A DNA stretch of 64,000 nt. Origin: Leptobrachium leishanense (Eukaryota > Chordata > Amphibia > Anura > Megophryidae). Position numbers and translations under genes: made by a program. Positions 1-11,944 of this stretch are shown here, in pieces (the first letter of the stretch is position 1; each line of letters begins with the position of its first letter). Under the pieces are notes generated by a model that made no database searches, was not told where the DNA came from, and was given only the letters and a program-made list of their open reading frames with translations. The stretch lies in NCBI GenBank assembly GCA_009667805.1, contig CM019067.1, forward strand, positions 68,342,997-68,406,996, written 5' to 3'.

Positions 1-1332
1 TTTTTCTGTATCCACAAGATGACGGCTTTACCATAAGATACCCACCAGCTCCCTCTACCTTTGTGCTTCTTATACAAAGTACAGGAAGTGTAACTGTTCA
101 GATAGATGACCCACACTAGTTGGTGGATCCACACTTAGTGGAAATGTCTTCATAACTCTACTTCTGGAGAGAGATCTATGAGAGGATGACTAGTATTGCT
201 TCATCACCCGCACCCCCATCCCAAAACAATGAGACACTGATTTAACTGTCAAAATTTTAAAACAACCTCAGAATGTGACCTATTTGATCACATATAAATA
301 AGAAATCCCCTCGAATCAACTAGAATTAAAAAATTCCATGCAAAATGGTTTGTTCCAGAAAAAAGATAGACCTGTTTACTTTAGCAATTCCCTGAGTAGT
401 TGGATCAAACTTGGACCAGCTTGGGAATATTTTATAAAATATATATATGTATATAATCTTTTATTTATTGATAGAACTATAGATTTTGTCTATAATAATA
501 ATCTATAGATTTTGTCTATCAATCTATATTATTGATAGAACAACTGGGCTAATTTCCAGTAGACCGAGAAGGCCTTGGGCTGCGGGCTGGCTGGCAAACT
601 GAAGGATCTTTGGAGCTGGCTCAGGTATGACTGATGCCAAAGTATAGAGCGATGAGGAAATCAGATATCTATCCTGCTGGCTTTATGCTACCATATTGGT
701 CTTGGTATGCTACAGTGGCATCGCATGAAGCAGAGTAGCTAGGTGGAAAGAGGAGGAAAGAATCAGAGGAGTAGTATTACATTTTGTTTGGGAAACCACA
801 TTAGGGACAGATTATATTTGCCCGAAATATGTCATAAAATGCAATATACAATAAGGCATGCAAGAGTGATCAAAAATATGGTAACAAAAAAAACAAACGT
901 GGAATGAGTCGCCTTTTCTTCTTATTTGTAAGTGAATTTAAAAAGCAAATAAAATTAACCAAATACACATAAAGTAAAGCAAGTAGAAATGCCAGAGTTA
1001 AGGATGAGATGTTTGATCTTATATCCACCATGCTGTAGGGCTTTTCTGCAGAGGCAGCTCTATAATTATGCAGAGTAGGCAGTTGCCTAAGGCTTCACCC
1101 AAACAGGGGCCTCACATGATTGAAATGATGTGGAATGTCGGTACAACATGCTATTCATAATACATTTAAAAACACTTCTCATCCACAAACTATCATGTCC
1201 CATGAAAGCACGTGGAGCCTTCATTAAAGTGCAATGGATTAAGCTCTGTATAACAGCATGAACCTCACATCTAAGCTTGGCCTCAGGCCTCACAAACGCT
1301 AGGGCCGTCTCTCTTTTTCTGAATATCCAATA
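1..1332. other. Non-coding flank, no gene recognised
   Basis: I see no gene here. The stretch around 465-540 is AT-rich and repeats the phrase 'tatagattttgtctat' in direct and partly inverted form, so it can fold. The open frames present are short and show no family motif. Confidence 0.5.
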
Positions 1333-1334
1333 TA

Positions 1335-1540
1335 CAGTTGTGTTCAAAATTATTCAACCCCCACTGAAATTGAGTGTTTTGGCCAGTTTGACATTGATTT
1401 TGATCATTCAGTCATCTTGCTTACAATTAAATCAAAGAGTCACGTGTAGGTCAGACAAATATAACATAACATTTATAATGAGATAACCACAAATGTCTTT
1501 TCTGTGCTCACATCATTATCAGTTTTATTCAACCCCCAAG
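1335..1540. repeat. Left Tc1 terminal repeat with IR/DR structure
   Basis: The motif ATTATTCAACCCCC occurs at the outer end (about 1350-1363), and a related ATTCAACCCCC occurs about 170 bp further in (about 1527-1537). Paired direct repeats inside each inverted repeat are the known transposase-binding layout of the IR/DR group of Tc1 elements such as Sleeping Beauty. The matching inner repeat on the other side is at about 2752-2765. Confidence 0.85.
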
Positions 1541-1552
1541 TGACATTCAATC

Positions 1553-2599
<1,047 letters not shown>

Positions 2600-2828
2600 C
2601 TAGAAGGAGCTGAGTATCACAGTCATTTTAAAGCTGCCTAATTGGTGCTTATTATGCTTTATTGCTGCTCCGTGACATCCACAGGTGTTTTCAATACCTG
2701 ATTGAAAACACTTGAATGAACCTCTGTTCTTCAGAGTGGTAGTCTTTTTAAGGGGTTGAATAATTGTGTCAATGAAGAATTCACAAAAGAAACATTTACT
2801 ACTGTATTACAAAACCAATTGATGTCAT

Positions 2829-3471
2829 TGAAGGGGTTAACTGGTCGCTTGACCCTTTGGTGGGATGGACACTCGGTAGAGGAAACACTCGTCCAGCGCT
2901 GGGAGAGAGAATGGACCAGAAAGAACACACAGACAGATGCTCAGTTGGTAGAATCTCTCTGACTTTAATATTTCAAGACGCTAGCCTTATATTGTAAAAA
3001 CCACTTACGCAAGTGGAAAAGCAATATACGTCATACATCTTGCAACATATACAAAATACCACGTTAATCAGTCGTGACACACTGAGGCGGAGGTAACATA
3101 TCTCATGCGGCATAAACAAATTATTGTTGGTTACTTTCACACGTAAGCGCTTGCAGAAATTCTGAGAAATGCACATTTTGAAACAAGCTATCTAAAGGAC
3201 GTATCATAGATTCGGCGAATTTAGCTGTGCAGACACAGTGACCACAATCCTTTCTATATGTTATGGTTTAAGCTGATTACTGCCTTGGCGTGTAAGGATA
3301 CTAGGACATAGTGTGCAAGGACACGCGACCTTTTACAGAGATACAGCCGTGAGCCGCATTCCTAAACTACAGTTATCTTGCGTAAAACATGAGTTTTATT
3401 ATTTAGATACAGAAAGGCTTTTGGATGTTTTAACTGTGTAGGGGAAGGGAATCAAGGGTGAAATCCCTTCA
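2829..3471 (-). repeat. 3' LTR of the retrovirus
   Basis: The LTR begins TGAAGGGG and ends CCCTTCA in plus-strand reading, giving the short inverted ends typical of retroviral LTRs. On the minus (sense) strand a TATAAGG box lies at 2985-2993, and an ATTAAA follows about 25 bp downstream. It differs from the other LTR at 3327. Confidence 0.95.
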
Positions 3472-3487
3472 ATCCCCTCTTTTCCTC
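3472..3487 (-). promoter_or_regulatory. Polypurine tract
   Basis: On the minus strand GAGGAAAAGAGGGGAT directly abuts the 3' LTR. A purine run in this place primes plus-strand DNA synthesis in retroviruses. Confidence 0.85.
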
Positions 3488-4010
3488 ATATGTTAATTAA
3501 GAACATATGATGAATCTAGCGAGATGGTGACATATGGGATTTCACCAGGAAACCTCACATACGTCAAGTGGAGCACATCGGAATAGTGGGAAATATCATT
3601 TGCGGAAGGGGTAACACGCAAATGCATCTACTCCGGGTGCTCCTGGTTGTGGTAGCATCCCACTAGATCGTTTCCCTGTCATTGGAGGTTGGAGAGGTTG
3701 CGCATGTGTCAGCGGAGGGCAACATAATCGTCTATTGGTGAGGATCAACGTAGGGATACAAAAGGGCCAAAAGAAGGTACATGATAATAGTTTCCACCCA
3801 ACCAGTGGATGACTGGTGAGGCTGGGTGGCATGGGGTGTGTCAACATCCTGTCTAGGGGTATAGGCCGTAGTTGGCGGTTCTGTATCTTCGGAGGTCTCG
3901 ATACTCTCCCTTTGTCCCATCATGGCGTAGGAGGTCGGGACCTTTAGGTCCCCGTTATCGGGTTCTGGGATGACCGCTAGTACCTCTTTGGTGCTGTCGT
4001 GGGCTTGACT
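3488..4010 (-). other. Post-integrase region, env largely absent
   Basis: About 0.5 kb separates the integrase remnant from the polypurine tract, where a retroviral env of 1.5-2 kb would be expected. A 63-codon frame at 3732-3923 (minus) starts MMGQRES and includes a hydrophobic run IIMYLLLALLY. It could be the start of a deleted env, but I recognise no env motif and make no firm claim. Confidence 0.4.
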
Positions 4011-5456
4011 TTACTTTGGCTTTGTCTTTGGCTTTGTCTTTGTCTTTGCCTTTGTCTTGACCTTTGTCTTTGTCTTGACCTTTGCCTTTGTCTTTGTCGT
4101 GACCTTTGTCTTTGTCTTTGTCGTGACCTTTGTCTTTGTCTTTAGACGGAACCAGTTTGGCGCGAGAGGCGTGGATCCAAGTAGGGCTGGCCTCCGTGAG
4201 AATGGCGGTCCTGGCGATGGCAACAATAGTGGTGGGAGGTCCGTAGGCGAAATCCTCGGGACGTTTCCCCTTCTGTAGGTGCTTGAGGAGGATCCGGTCC
4301 CCCTCCTGGAAAGGATGGGTCGGTGTACCTGGGAAAGAGATCTGAACGTAACTTCGTCTTTGGTGGTTTTTAAAGAAGTAATCAACTGTCTGACATACTC
4401 ATCCCTAACCCGCTGGAGGTCCCCGAGGTCAGTGAGTACCTGATGACGGGCCCAGGGGCTGGGGAACGGTCTACCCATTAGGATCTCAAATGGAGAAAAC
4501 CCTGTATTCCGATTGACGGACATACGGATTTCCGCCAAAACTATCGGGAGGACAGACTTCCAGTTATGAAAGGTGCCCCCCATAGCTTTCCGCAGACAAT
4601 CTTTGTTTGCTCGGTTCATGCGCTTGACAAGGCCAGAACTCTGCGGTGCGGGTGCCAAGGGATATGATACTTCCAGTCCACCTGAAGGGCCTTACAAAGG
4701 CTCTATGTCAATCTGGAGGGAGGTAAATGCGGGGCCTCTGTCAGAATTGAGCTGGAGAGGAATCCCCCACCGGGGAATTACTTCTCGAGCCAAAATGCGA
4801 ACCACTGTTTTAGCATCCTCTGCCCTAGTGGGAAATACTTCTGGCCAACAGGAGAACATATCTACCATGACAAGTGCGTACTCCTGAGCCCTACCAGCAA
4901 CCCTGGGGATACGTGTGAAATCAATCTGCAGATGTGTGAAAAAAGTCGTGGGGTACTCTAGATGCTGATGTGTGATACAGGGAGGGTTGTTGGGGTGGTT
5001 GCGAAGACAAATGAGACAGCGGGAAACCTAATCCTTCGTGAGGGCTAGAAGATCAGTGATATATAAATGAGACTCTAGCAACCGTCTGGTAGTTTTGATG
5101 CTGTGGTGACTGGCGCCGTGAAATCGATCGATGAAAAGTGTGGCACTGGATTGGGGTATGCATACTTTACCGTCCTTGGTAATCAAACCAGAGATAAAAT
5201 TCTTGTGTAGAGTGGGATAGCACCAGTCTTCTAACTCTGTGTCTATGGCGTACCGCTGTAGCTCACAGAAGAGAAACTCATTAGAAATAGAAAGGGGTTT
5301 TAACATGGGAAGGTGTAGGTGGCTGTTGCCGGTGGAGGCCGCACGTTTAGCAGCCATGTCAGCTAACTCGGTCCCCTGGGGGACGACATCATTGTTACGT
5401 GTGTGTGCTCTACAGTGCAGACAGAACAGCGAGGGCAGAGGGGAGCATAAGGTCAC
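4011..5456 (-). pseudogene. Integrase remnant (and RNase H tail), broken
   Basis: Two open pieces are visible. The 5028-5456 piece first carries the end of RNase H (a GTELADMAAK stretch) and then the N-terminal integrase zinc-binding region, with the histidines of FHGASHH. A stop closes this frame at 5028. Core-domain sequence continues below it but is not held in a single frame. The 4011-4658 piece holds the region after the catalytic core (SSGLVKRMNR, TGFSPFEILMGRPFP), familiar from gammaretroviral-type integrases. Stops and frame changes mean no functional protein can be made. Its role in an intact provirus would be LTR end processing and strand transfer. Confidence 0.85.
4013..4145 (-). 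repeat. CTTTGT-type simple repeat
   Basis: A hexamer-like repeat of CTTTGT with a few ACC interruptions fills this interval. On the minus strand it is translated as alternating Lys-Thr with Val-Thr variants. It extends the last integrase-frame remnant and is probably slippage expansion rather than an original coding part. Confidence 0.85.
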
Positions 5457-6314
5457 TTAGGAGATCATCCACAAGGGATGAGTGCGATATGGGTTTACCA
5501 TCCGCTGCTACGTAGCCGCGTTTCTGCCATATCTTACCATAGTCGTGGACAACGCCGAAGGCGTATTTAGAATCAGTGTAGATAGTAACGGGCATACCTG
5601 TGTACAGAATGCAAGCGCGTGTGAGAGCAATGAGCTCGGCAGCTTGTGCAGAGCGGTAGGGGATAGGTTCCGCCTCGTGGATAATATTAGGCAGGGAGAC
5701 TATGGCATAACCTGCATGGTAGGTGGTGTCTGTGGGACGGGTACATAAACCGTCTACGAATACTACGTCAGCTTCTAGAACGGGGGTTGTGCACATGTCT
5801 GGGCGGGGGGATGTATCAGAGTCAATGGTGAGAAGACAGTCATATTCCGGTGGGGTATTGTCACCAGTGCCCTTACGTCCCAGGAGAGCGTTAAGGATAG
5901 CGGAAGGACCTACAATAGAGATGCTATATTCTATATGTAGGGTCGGGTTGCTGAGAAGAGTCACTTCATAGCCGAGAGTCTTTGTGATGTCATATAGTGG
6001 GTGTGTATACCTTTGAGGAGGGTTAGTACGTCATGGGAGGTGTGTAAGTGGGTTTCATGTCCTAAGGTGAACTGAGTAGCCATTTGCACCACCATCGAGC
6101 TAGCTGCCAGAGAGCGTAGGCAAGAGGGCATACCTTGGACTGGCGTTGGCATGACTTTAGAGAAAAAAGCTATGGGACGCAAGCGGCCCCCATGTTCCTG
6201 GGTGAGCACACCGGCCATGGTTTTACAGTTGTCCCTTGCAAACAAATAAAATAGTAACATGTAATCAGGGAGCCCCAAGGCTGGACTGGACATAAGAGCG
6301 TTCTTTAAGAGCAT
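5410..6314 (-). pseudogene. RT connection and RNase H remnant, frameshifted
   Basis: Two overlapping minus-strand pieces, 5961-6314 and 5410-5964, lie in different frames. The first shows the connection region (GVLTQEHGG, RPIAFFSK). The second shows RNase H signals: FVDGLC with the first acidic residue, AAELIALTRA with the glutamate, and YTDSKYAFGVVHD with the next aspartate. The frame changes near 6310, near 5962 and again near 5455. The domain would remove template RNA during reverse transcription. Confidence 0.85.
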
Positions 6315-7207
6315 TTTGTCATCTCAGGGGTCCAGGTGAGCTTGCCTGGATTCCCCACAGTGTGTTGTCTCAGGATGTTATCATAGTAGGAGCAGTCAGG
6401 TATCCATTGTCTACAGTAGTTTATCATTCCCAGGAAAGATAGCATTTCTTTTCTGGTACTTGGGGTGACCAGGCCCATGACAGACTGGATCCTTTTGTGA
6501 CTGATACTCCTTTCCCCCTGCCGTAAAACAAAACCTAGATATGCAACCTGTGTTTGACCACAATCTTGTAACCATTGTAGGAGTGACAGTCCGTCAGCCT
6601 TGGCGGCTTCGCCTGATGGACTACAGAGGAGGAGATCGTCCACGTACTGTAGCAGGACTGAACCTTGGCTGGGGTGCCACGATTTTAAAGCGGTTTGAAG
6701 CACGATGGCAAAGACCACTGGGGCATTAATATACCCCTGAGGGAGGCGCTTCCGTGTATACTAACAACCCTCAAAAAAAAAACAAATAGTAGTGCCGTGT
6801 CAGGGTCCACAGGAATGCCAAAAAATGCGTTCTTTAGGTCGATGACTGTGAAATGACTGTGTGTTGCGGGAACAGAGGAAAGAAGCGTTGTAACGTCAGG
6901 AACTATGGGAGCAATGGGGATTATCAGTGAGTTAATGGCGCGCAGGTCTTGGACAAACCTAACTGACCCATCGGGTTTGCGGACAGGGTTGATGGGGGTG
7001 GAAAAGGGGGACACAACCTCTTCCAGGATACCGTCTGTCAGAAACTGTTGCAGCATGGGTTTAATACCCTCAATCTTCTCATGGGACAAGGGGTACTGTT
7101 TTTGGTATACGGGGTCAACATTCGTGTGCACTCGGGCCTTATAAGGGGTACATGGTATCATTCCGGTGTCGAAAGGACCTAGTGACCATAGGGAGGTGAA
7201 CTCCTGT
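6305..7207 (-). pseudogene. Retroviral reverse transcriptase remnant, frameshifted
   Basis: The piece at 6685-7161 contains the fingers region (QYPLSHEKIEGI, SPFSTPINPVRKPDGS, VQDLRAIN), and the piece at 6305-6718 contains the YVDD catalytic box and LGFVLRQG of the thumb side. The frame is lost near 6770-6781, where the plus strand has a run of ten or so A, so homopolymer slippage is the likely cause. The signature is that of gamma/epsilon-type retroviruses. Confidence 0.9.
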
Positions 7208-7210
7208 AAT

Positions 7211-7894
7211 TCAGGGGGCGCGGTGTCTGTGGTTAGGAAAATGACGTGTCCTGCATAGAATGGGTATCACCGAGCTTTCAATGTGGATGCCCTCTGGTGT
7301 GTTGTCTCCATATCTAGATGGCTTTGAGATTATAGTGCCTGTTTGTGTACGGGTCACCGCGCTGCTAGTGAGGACATCCCCCCTTTCTAGGGGATCAGGG
7401 TCTGTTACAGAGGTCTCATACTCTTCATTCATTTTATTGTCTATGGGCTGTGTTGCGGCGGCTAAACCCTTCAGTCGTTTCATGTATCTCCTGTTTTCTT
7501 CCCGCAATAGTTTAATCTCATCCTCCTCAGTCGTGACCGATGCGGCAGCGAGGATATCTTGTTCGCTAAACATTTGCAGGGACGGATACACGGGTTTGTA
7601 AAGGGGGGGTGCGCAAGGGAGGGTCAAGGGAGTTTTATTTGGCCAGGAGGCCCGTGGAACGGAAGTTTTCTGTCTGGGGATTTTCCCTTCTAACCTGTGA
7701 AATTCTTTCCTATTTAAAGGTGGCGTCTTTTTACTTTTGTTATTTCCTTTTGGTTTTTGGTTGTACCAATGACTTGCTGTCAGAAGCCACTGTTCCCCTC
7801 CTAAATGCATATACTGTCTATCCCATGCGGGATCCCCTTCATAATATGGAAATGCTTCTGAGTCTCCAAGACAGAGACCTTTTACCATATCCAT
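7211..7894 (-). pseudogene. Truncated gag (matrix-side) remnant
   Basis: A 227-codon frame lies at the gag position, downstream of the primer-binding site and upstream of RT. It is rich in Lys and Pro at its centre and has a charged coiled-coil-like stretch (EEDEIKLLREENRRYMKRL) at about 122-140. There is no capsid homology region, zinc knuckle or protease motif, and the RT begins within about 50 bp of the frame end. I infer a large deletion that joined the first part of gag to pol. Identification as gag depends mainly on position. Confidence 0.6.
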
Positions 7895-8415
7895 ATGAAA
7901 TGGACTGTTGTCTCCTTCTCGTGGGAAGGGATCACAACTCTGGATCTACCAGGTACTACATGGATCTACCAGGTATCTATCTGTACCCCCTACTCTAATT
8001 ACATAATCCTTGCATAGTTCTCCTGTCTTTGGGGGTGGATATTCATTATAACTGTTTTTATTCCCCATATTCTTATACTTTATACAAACAAGTTACAAAC
8101 AGACAAAATATAACAACAGTCAGGGAATGTTCGTCTTACCATCTACTAATTCACCTGATTATACCATACACTTATACTTTAAATCATAGACAAACAAACA
8201 AATAAAACAATGATTCACGAGGTTCCACACCGAGCGTCCTCCCAAATATAACAATCTCTTTGTCTTTAGTAAAGGTAGTCCCAGACCTCCCTTTTATCTT
8301 TAGAACTTTAGAACTTTAGTGTTAACCCCGAGTTCGTTTTATCTCACAGCGGTCTCTCTCATGTGCCGGAGTACATATGGTACTTACCCGGGCAAATGAG
8401 AAGAGCCTGTAGGAG
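7895..8415 (-). other. Retroviral leader
   Basis: About 0.5 kb separates the primer-binding site from the first open gag-region frame. It holds a short tandem duplication of 'catggatctaccaggta' at about 7940-7980. No open frame of note occurs. Packaging signals would lie here in an intact provirus, but none can be recognised. Confidence 0.5.
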
Positions 8416-8433
8416 ATCTCAGCAGTGCCTCCA
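8416..8433 (-). promoter_or_regulatory. Primer-binding site, tRNA-Thr-like
   Basis: On the minus strand TGGAGGCACTGCTGAGAT starts 2 nt after the 5' LTR. From my knowledge of vertebrate tRNA-Thr 3' ends this matches about 16 of 18 positions. A tRNA database comparison would settle the primer identity. Confidence 0.7.
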
Positions 8434-8435
8434 AG

Positions 8436-9078
8436 TGAAGGGGTTAACTGGTCGCTTGACCCTTTGGTGGGATGGACACTCGGTAGAGGAAACACTCGTC
8501 CAGCGCTGGGAGAGAGAATGGACCAGAAAGAACACACAGACAGATGCTCAGTTGGTAGAATCTCTCTGACTTTAATATTTCAAGACGCTAGCCTTATATT
8601 GTAAAAACCACTTACGCAAGTGGAAAAGCAATATACGTCATACATCTTGCAACATATACAAAATACCACGTTAATCAGTCGTGACACACTGAGGCGGAGG
8701 TAACATATCTCATGCGGCATAAACAAATTATTGTTGGTTACTTTCACACGTAAGCGCTTGCAGAAATTCTGAGAAATGCACATTTTGAAACAAGCTATCT
8801 AAAGGACGTATCATAGATTCGGCGAATTTAGCTGTGCAGACACAGTGACCACAATCCTTTCTATATGTTATGGTTTAAGCTGATTACTGCCTTGGCGTGT
8901 AAGGATACTAGGACATAGTGTGCAAGGACACGCAACCTTTTACAGAGATACAGCCGTGAGCCGCATTCCTAAACTACAGTTATCTTGCGTAAAACATGAG
9001 TTTTATTATTTAGATACAGAAAGGCTTTTGGATGTTTTAACTGTGTAGGGGAAGGGAATCAAGGGTGAAATCCCTTCA
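8436..9078 (-). repeat. 5' LTR of the retrovirus
   Basis: This is the promoter LTR in the sense (minus) direction. It is the same length as the 3' LTR and identical by eye except A at 8934. It ends against the 9079-9083 GTCAT duplication. Confidence 0.95.
8592..8600 (-). promoter_or_regulatory. TATA box of the 5' LTR
   Basis: Minus-strand AATATAAGG is the best TATA-like site in the LTR. It has an ATTAAA about 25 bp downstream and the presumed R/U5 region beyond. Confidence 0.5.
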
Positions 9079-9208
9079 GTCATTTTAGTTGCATATGGTT
9101 CTTTAAAAAGTCCTTGTAGGATTTCATTCTGAATACAATTACAAATGTACACTAAACTCCCTAAAACCCTTTACAGCATTGGGGGTTGAATAATTTTGAA
9201 CACAACTG
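9079..9208. repeat. Right outer part of the Tc1 terminal repeat
   Basis: This continues the Tc1 right arm after the retrovirus. It ends with the reverse complement of ATTCAACCCCC followed by the outer end at 9208. The deleted copy at 31981-32963 carries the same sequence without interruption. Confidence 0.9.
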
Positions 9209-9210
9209 TA

Positions 9211-10423
9211 GAAGTGGAGCCTGTAAAACTGAAAATTACTGACTGCTGTTACAGTTTGCAAGGATCACATTTTTATCTGATGTCTTTTAAACAATACATT
9301 GTATGAGTGTTGAAACAATATGGCTGGTTTATCAGCCTAGAGGAAACACCTTGGCAACCGTCAAAGCCCACTGTCTTAAGCCGTGTAGTTGAGCAATAGA
9401 GGTATCACCTTTACTACAATCGCCTCCTGAAAAGAGCAAGATCTGCTAAATTACACAACATGCATCATCTAGCTTTCCTGCTGGGTGACAAGAATTAATG
9501 AGCGCAACGCTGACTTGTAAACAAATGCTGAGTCCAACATTTACAATTTATTAAAATGTTCCTTTTCCTCAGACACTTTATTACTCGGCTCATTGAACAG
9601 CAAAACTTTGTAATACAAACTAATTCCATTCATTACGTTGCTGGAAATAATCATTATTTAACCTCCCACTCGTTACAAGATACATCAGAGGTATTGGGGC
9701 AAAAGCGAGTGGTTGTATGTGTTTGGGTGTGTAGAGCTCGGGTCAGTGACCTTCTAAAAATCATTTGGGTTGACTGGGGGGAGTGACCATTAGTGCAGGA
9801 AACCACAAATATCTGGAGGACTTGTCTTCTCATGTACGACACCACAAATACATAACTGAATTAAACTACAGCAGACAAGAAAACTCAATTTAGTCATTTA
9901 CTAACCTTACACTCAATGACCTATTAGTTGGGGAGTTTAGTAACTTTAGGATGAAAAACTAAAACATAAACTCCATAGATATAACAAACCCTTGATCCCA
10001 GACACACACATTAAAATCCTTTGTCGTGCGTTGACTATTACATTTTATTCTGTGCAATTATTTGACATCTTGTTTTCTTTAATAACAATGACAATATCCT
10101 CAGCCGAAACATTCGCAGTAGGTCTCCATGGTAACATATACTTTACCTGTGTTACGCACGAGATCCTGATAATGTTGATGTCGAGTCGACTGCGAGCTAG
10201 ACTCAATTTAATGGGTACTTAAAACCATTACAGTCTCTCTGTTCTGTCCTTCCTTTGGGATGAAAAAAATGGCTATATATTGCTTTTTACTTGGATTCAA
10301 CTAATTATGGCTTTATGTTTCGATGAAAGTAACATCCTGTGAATCTGGGTTAATTAGTAGCTTATGATGCTTTTCAATCTCCCTAGTGTATCTAACGTTG
10401 CCTGGGATATTCTCATACAGTAA
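9211..10423. other. Non-coding, nothing recognised
   Basis: AT-rich single-copy-like sequence. Open frames are short and lack motifs. Confidence 0.5.
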
Positions 10424-10557
10424 TGGTGAACCTTGGCACTCCCAATGTTTCGGAACAACATGTCCCATGATGCTTAGTCACACTTTAGGCTGGCTGGGCG
10501 TCATGGGACATGTAGGTACAAAACATCTGAGGTCCCATTGTTCGCCATCACTTTTCT
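10424..10557. mobile_element. Short palindromic MITE, hAT-like
   Basis: Left part GTAATGGTGAACCTTGGCAC and right part TTGTTCGCCATCAC are inverted with mismatches. Inside them ACATGTCCCATGATGC faces GCGTCATGGGACATGT. Such nearly fully palindromic short elements are typical non-autonomous hAT relatives. The target duplication is not clear. Confidence 0.55.
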
Positions 10558-10810
10558 AGTAGAGGGTGGCATGCGTTATTTCAATACGGCATGTCATTTG
10601 GATTTAAATTGTCTGAAGAGTTATATGCTTTAAATAGACACCTAAAGGGATATTCTTACCTTCATCTCTACCATAAATATATTCTATCTACTACAAACTG
10701 CAATAAGCTTCACAGTAAATCAGTGAAAAAAAAATTGATAATTACCATTTTACCTTTGTCAGCTGCAAAATATGTCATACGACCGCGGGGGTTCTGGATC
10801 TTGCAGCTAA

Positions 10811-11110
10811 ATAAATTTATTTATTTATTTATTTATTTATAAAGGATTTTACCAGGAAGGATACATTGAGATTTCTCTCGTTTTCAAGTATGTCCTGGGT
10901 TCAAGAACATTGAAGTGTTACAGTTACAGAAATACAAAGTAATACAATGTAAGACATTAAAAAAAACAACACAAATATACAGATTAACAGAAAAATATGT
11001 AGGAAACAAATCATTGAGAACCTCTGATGGACGCTAGTTCTCAAGATCCCAAAGCCTGGGATCCTGAGCTCTGCTGTAAGGTTCTGGGCAGGAATAAGCC
11101 TCTGCATTTG
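10811..11110 (-). repeat. LINE 3' tail fragment with TTTA repeat
   Basis: A (TTTA)n tract at about 10816-10840 precedes AAAGGATTTTACCAGGAAGG. The same tail follows the LINE coding remnant at 14388-14864, and pieces recur at 33140, 52385 and 54170. The tract is the reverse complement of a (TAAA)n 3' end, so the element lies on the minus strand. Confidence 0.75.
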
Positions 11111-11944
11111 GATGGCTGATTTAGCCCTCCAAGCATCTTTGTGGGATCAGGGTACACATGGCAGTGTGACCACGTAGATAAGACTGAATGGTCACACTGG
11201 TAGACTGTCCCTTTAAGAAGTTCTTTTGGCTGTTATTTTGTTTTTACCTTTTTCTGGAAATCGCTTTAAATCTGCTCCCCCCCCCCTTTTCTTTCGTATC
11301 ATAAGCAATATAGGATATCTGGAATCCAGATGGTCTTGAGTCTTTCACAATCTATGTTACTGTGTAACTAAATATCCTATCGGCATTCTACAGCTACCCG
11401 GGGAGACCTGCATTTTACTTGGATGAACTCCGTATCTTCCGTCCACCTCGGCCAAATGATAAACTTAATAGTCCTGCCAGCTGTTTCACTTAAACTAAAA
11501 TGTTGTGACAGTAAATGCTCTCAACTGCGCACGCTACTGAAACATTATGCAGCTTTTTATATAGTCAGGCCATTTATCAGCACATACCACAGTCCTGCAG
11601 TCTAGGGTTGTGGTAAAGTAGTATGTGTGGTTTTTTTGTGTGTGTCTGGTTAGACTTGTGATCTTGTTGAGGCTATCATGAGCAGACATGGTTTACTGAT
11701 GGCCGTCGCTCATATTGCTGAAAATAAATCTCAGGAAATACTTCTATTTAAACACGTGACGTGAGTCAGTGTTTTACATGTGCAATGTACAGAGATACAC
11801 AACTGGCGCTTAAATATATCCTAATGGGAATTTATGTTATCCGTCTATCTTAAATGCAGCCCATCGGAGTTGAATCATATAAAACCTTTAGAAAATTTAT
11901 GTACAGGTTTAAATAAAAAAGAAATATACTCCACGGCGCACTTT
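11111..11944. other. Non-coding, nothing recognised
   Basis: No motif or structure that I can name. Short TG-rich and C-rich runs are present. Confidence 0.5.

Larger units (their letters stand above)
2829..9078 (-). mobile_element. Endogenous retrovirus, defective, two near-identical LTRs
   Basis: Two 643-bp LTRs (TG...CA) bound a 5-kb interior and the whole is flanked by GTCAT duplications (2824-2828 and 9079-9083). The interior reads on the minus strand in the order gag fragment, RT, RNase H, integrase, the order of gamma/epsilon-type retroviruses. A primer-binding site and a polypurine tract are in the correct places. Capsid, nucleocapsid, protease and nearly all of env are missing, and pol is broken by several frameshifts and a stop. 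The insertion sits in the right arm of the Tc1 element, so it is younger than that element. LTR comparison by eye shows one difference (3327 G against 8934 A). Confidence 0.95.

Noticed and set aside
3732..3923. Retroviral env gene
   Set aside because: Only 63 codons with one hydrophobic run; no env motif or enough space for the gene.
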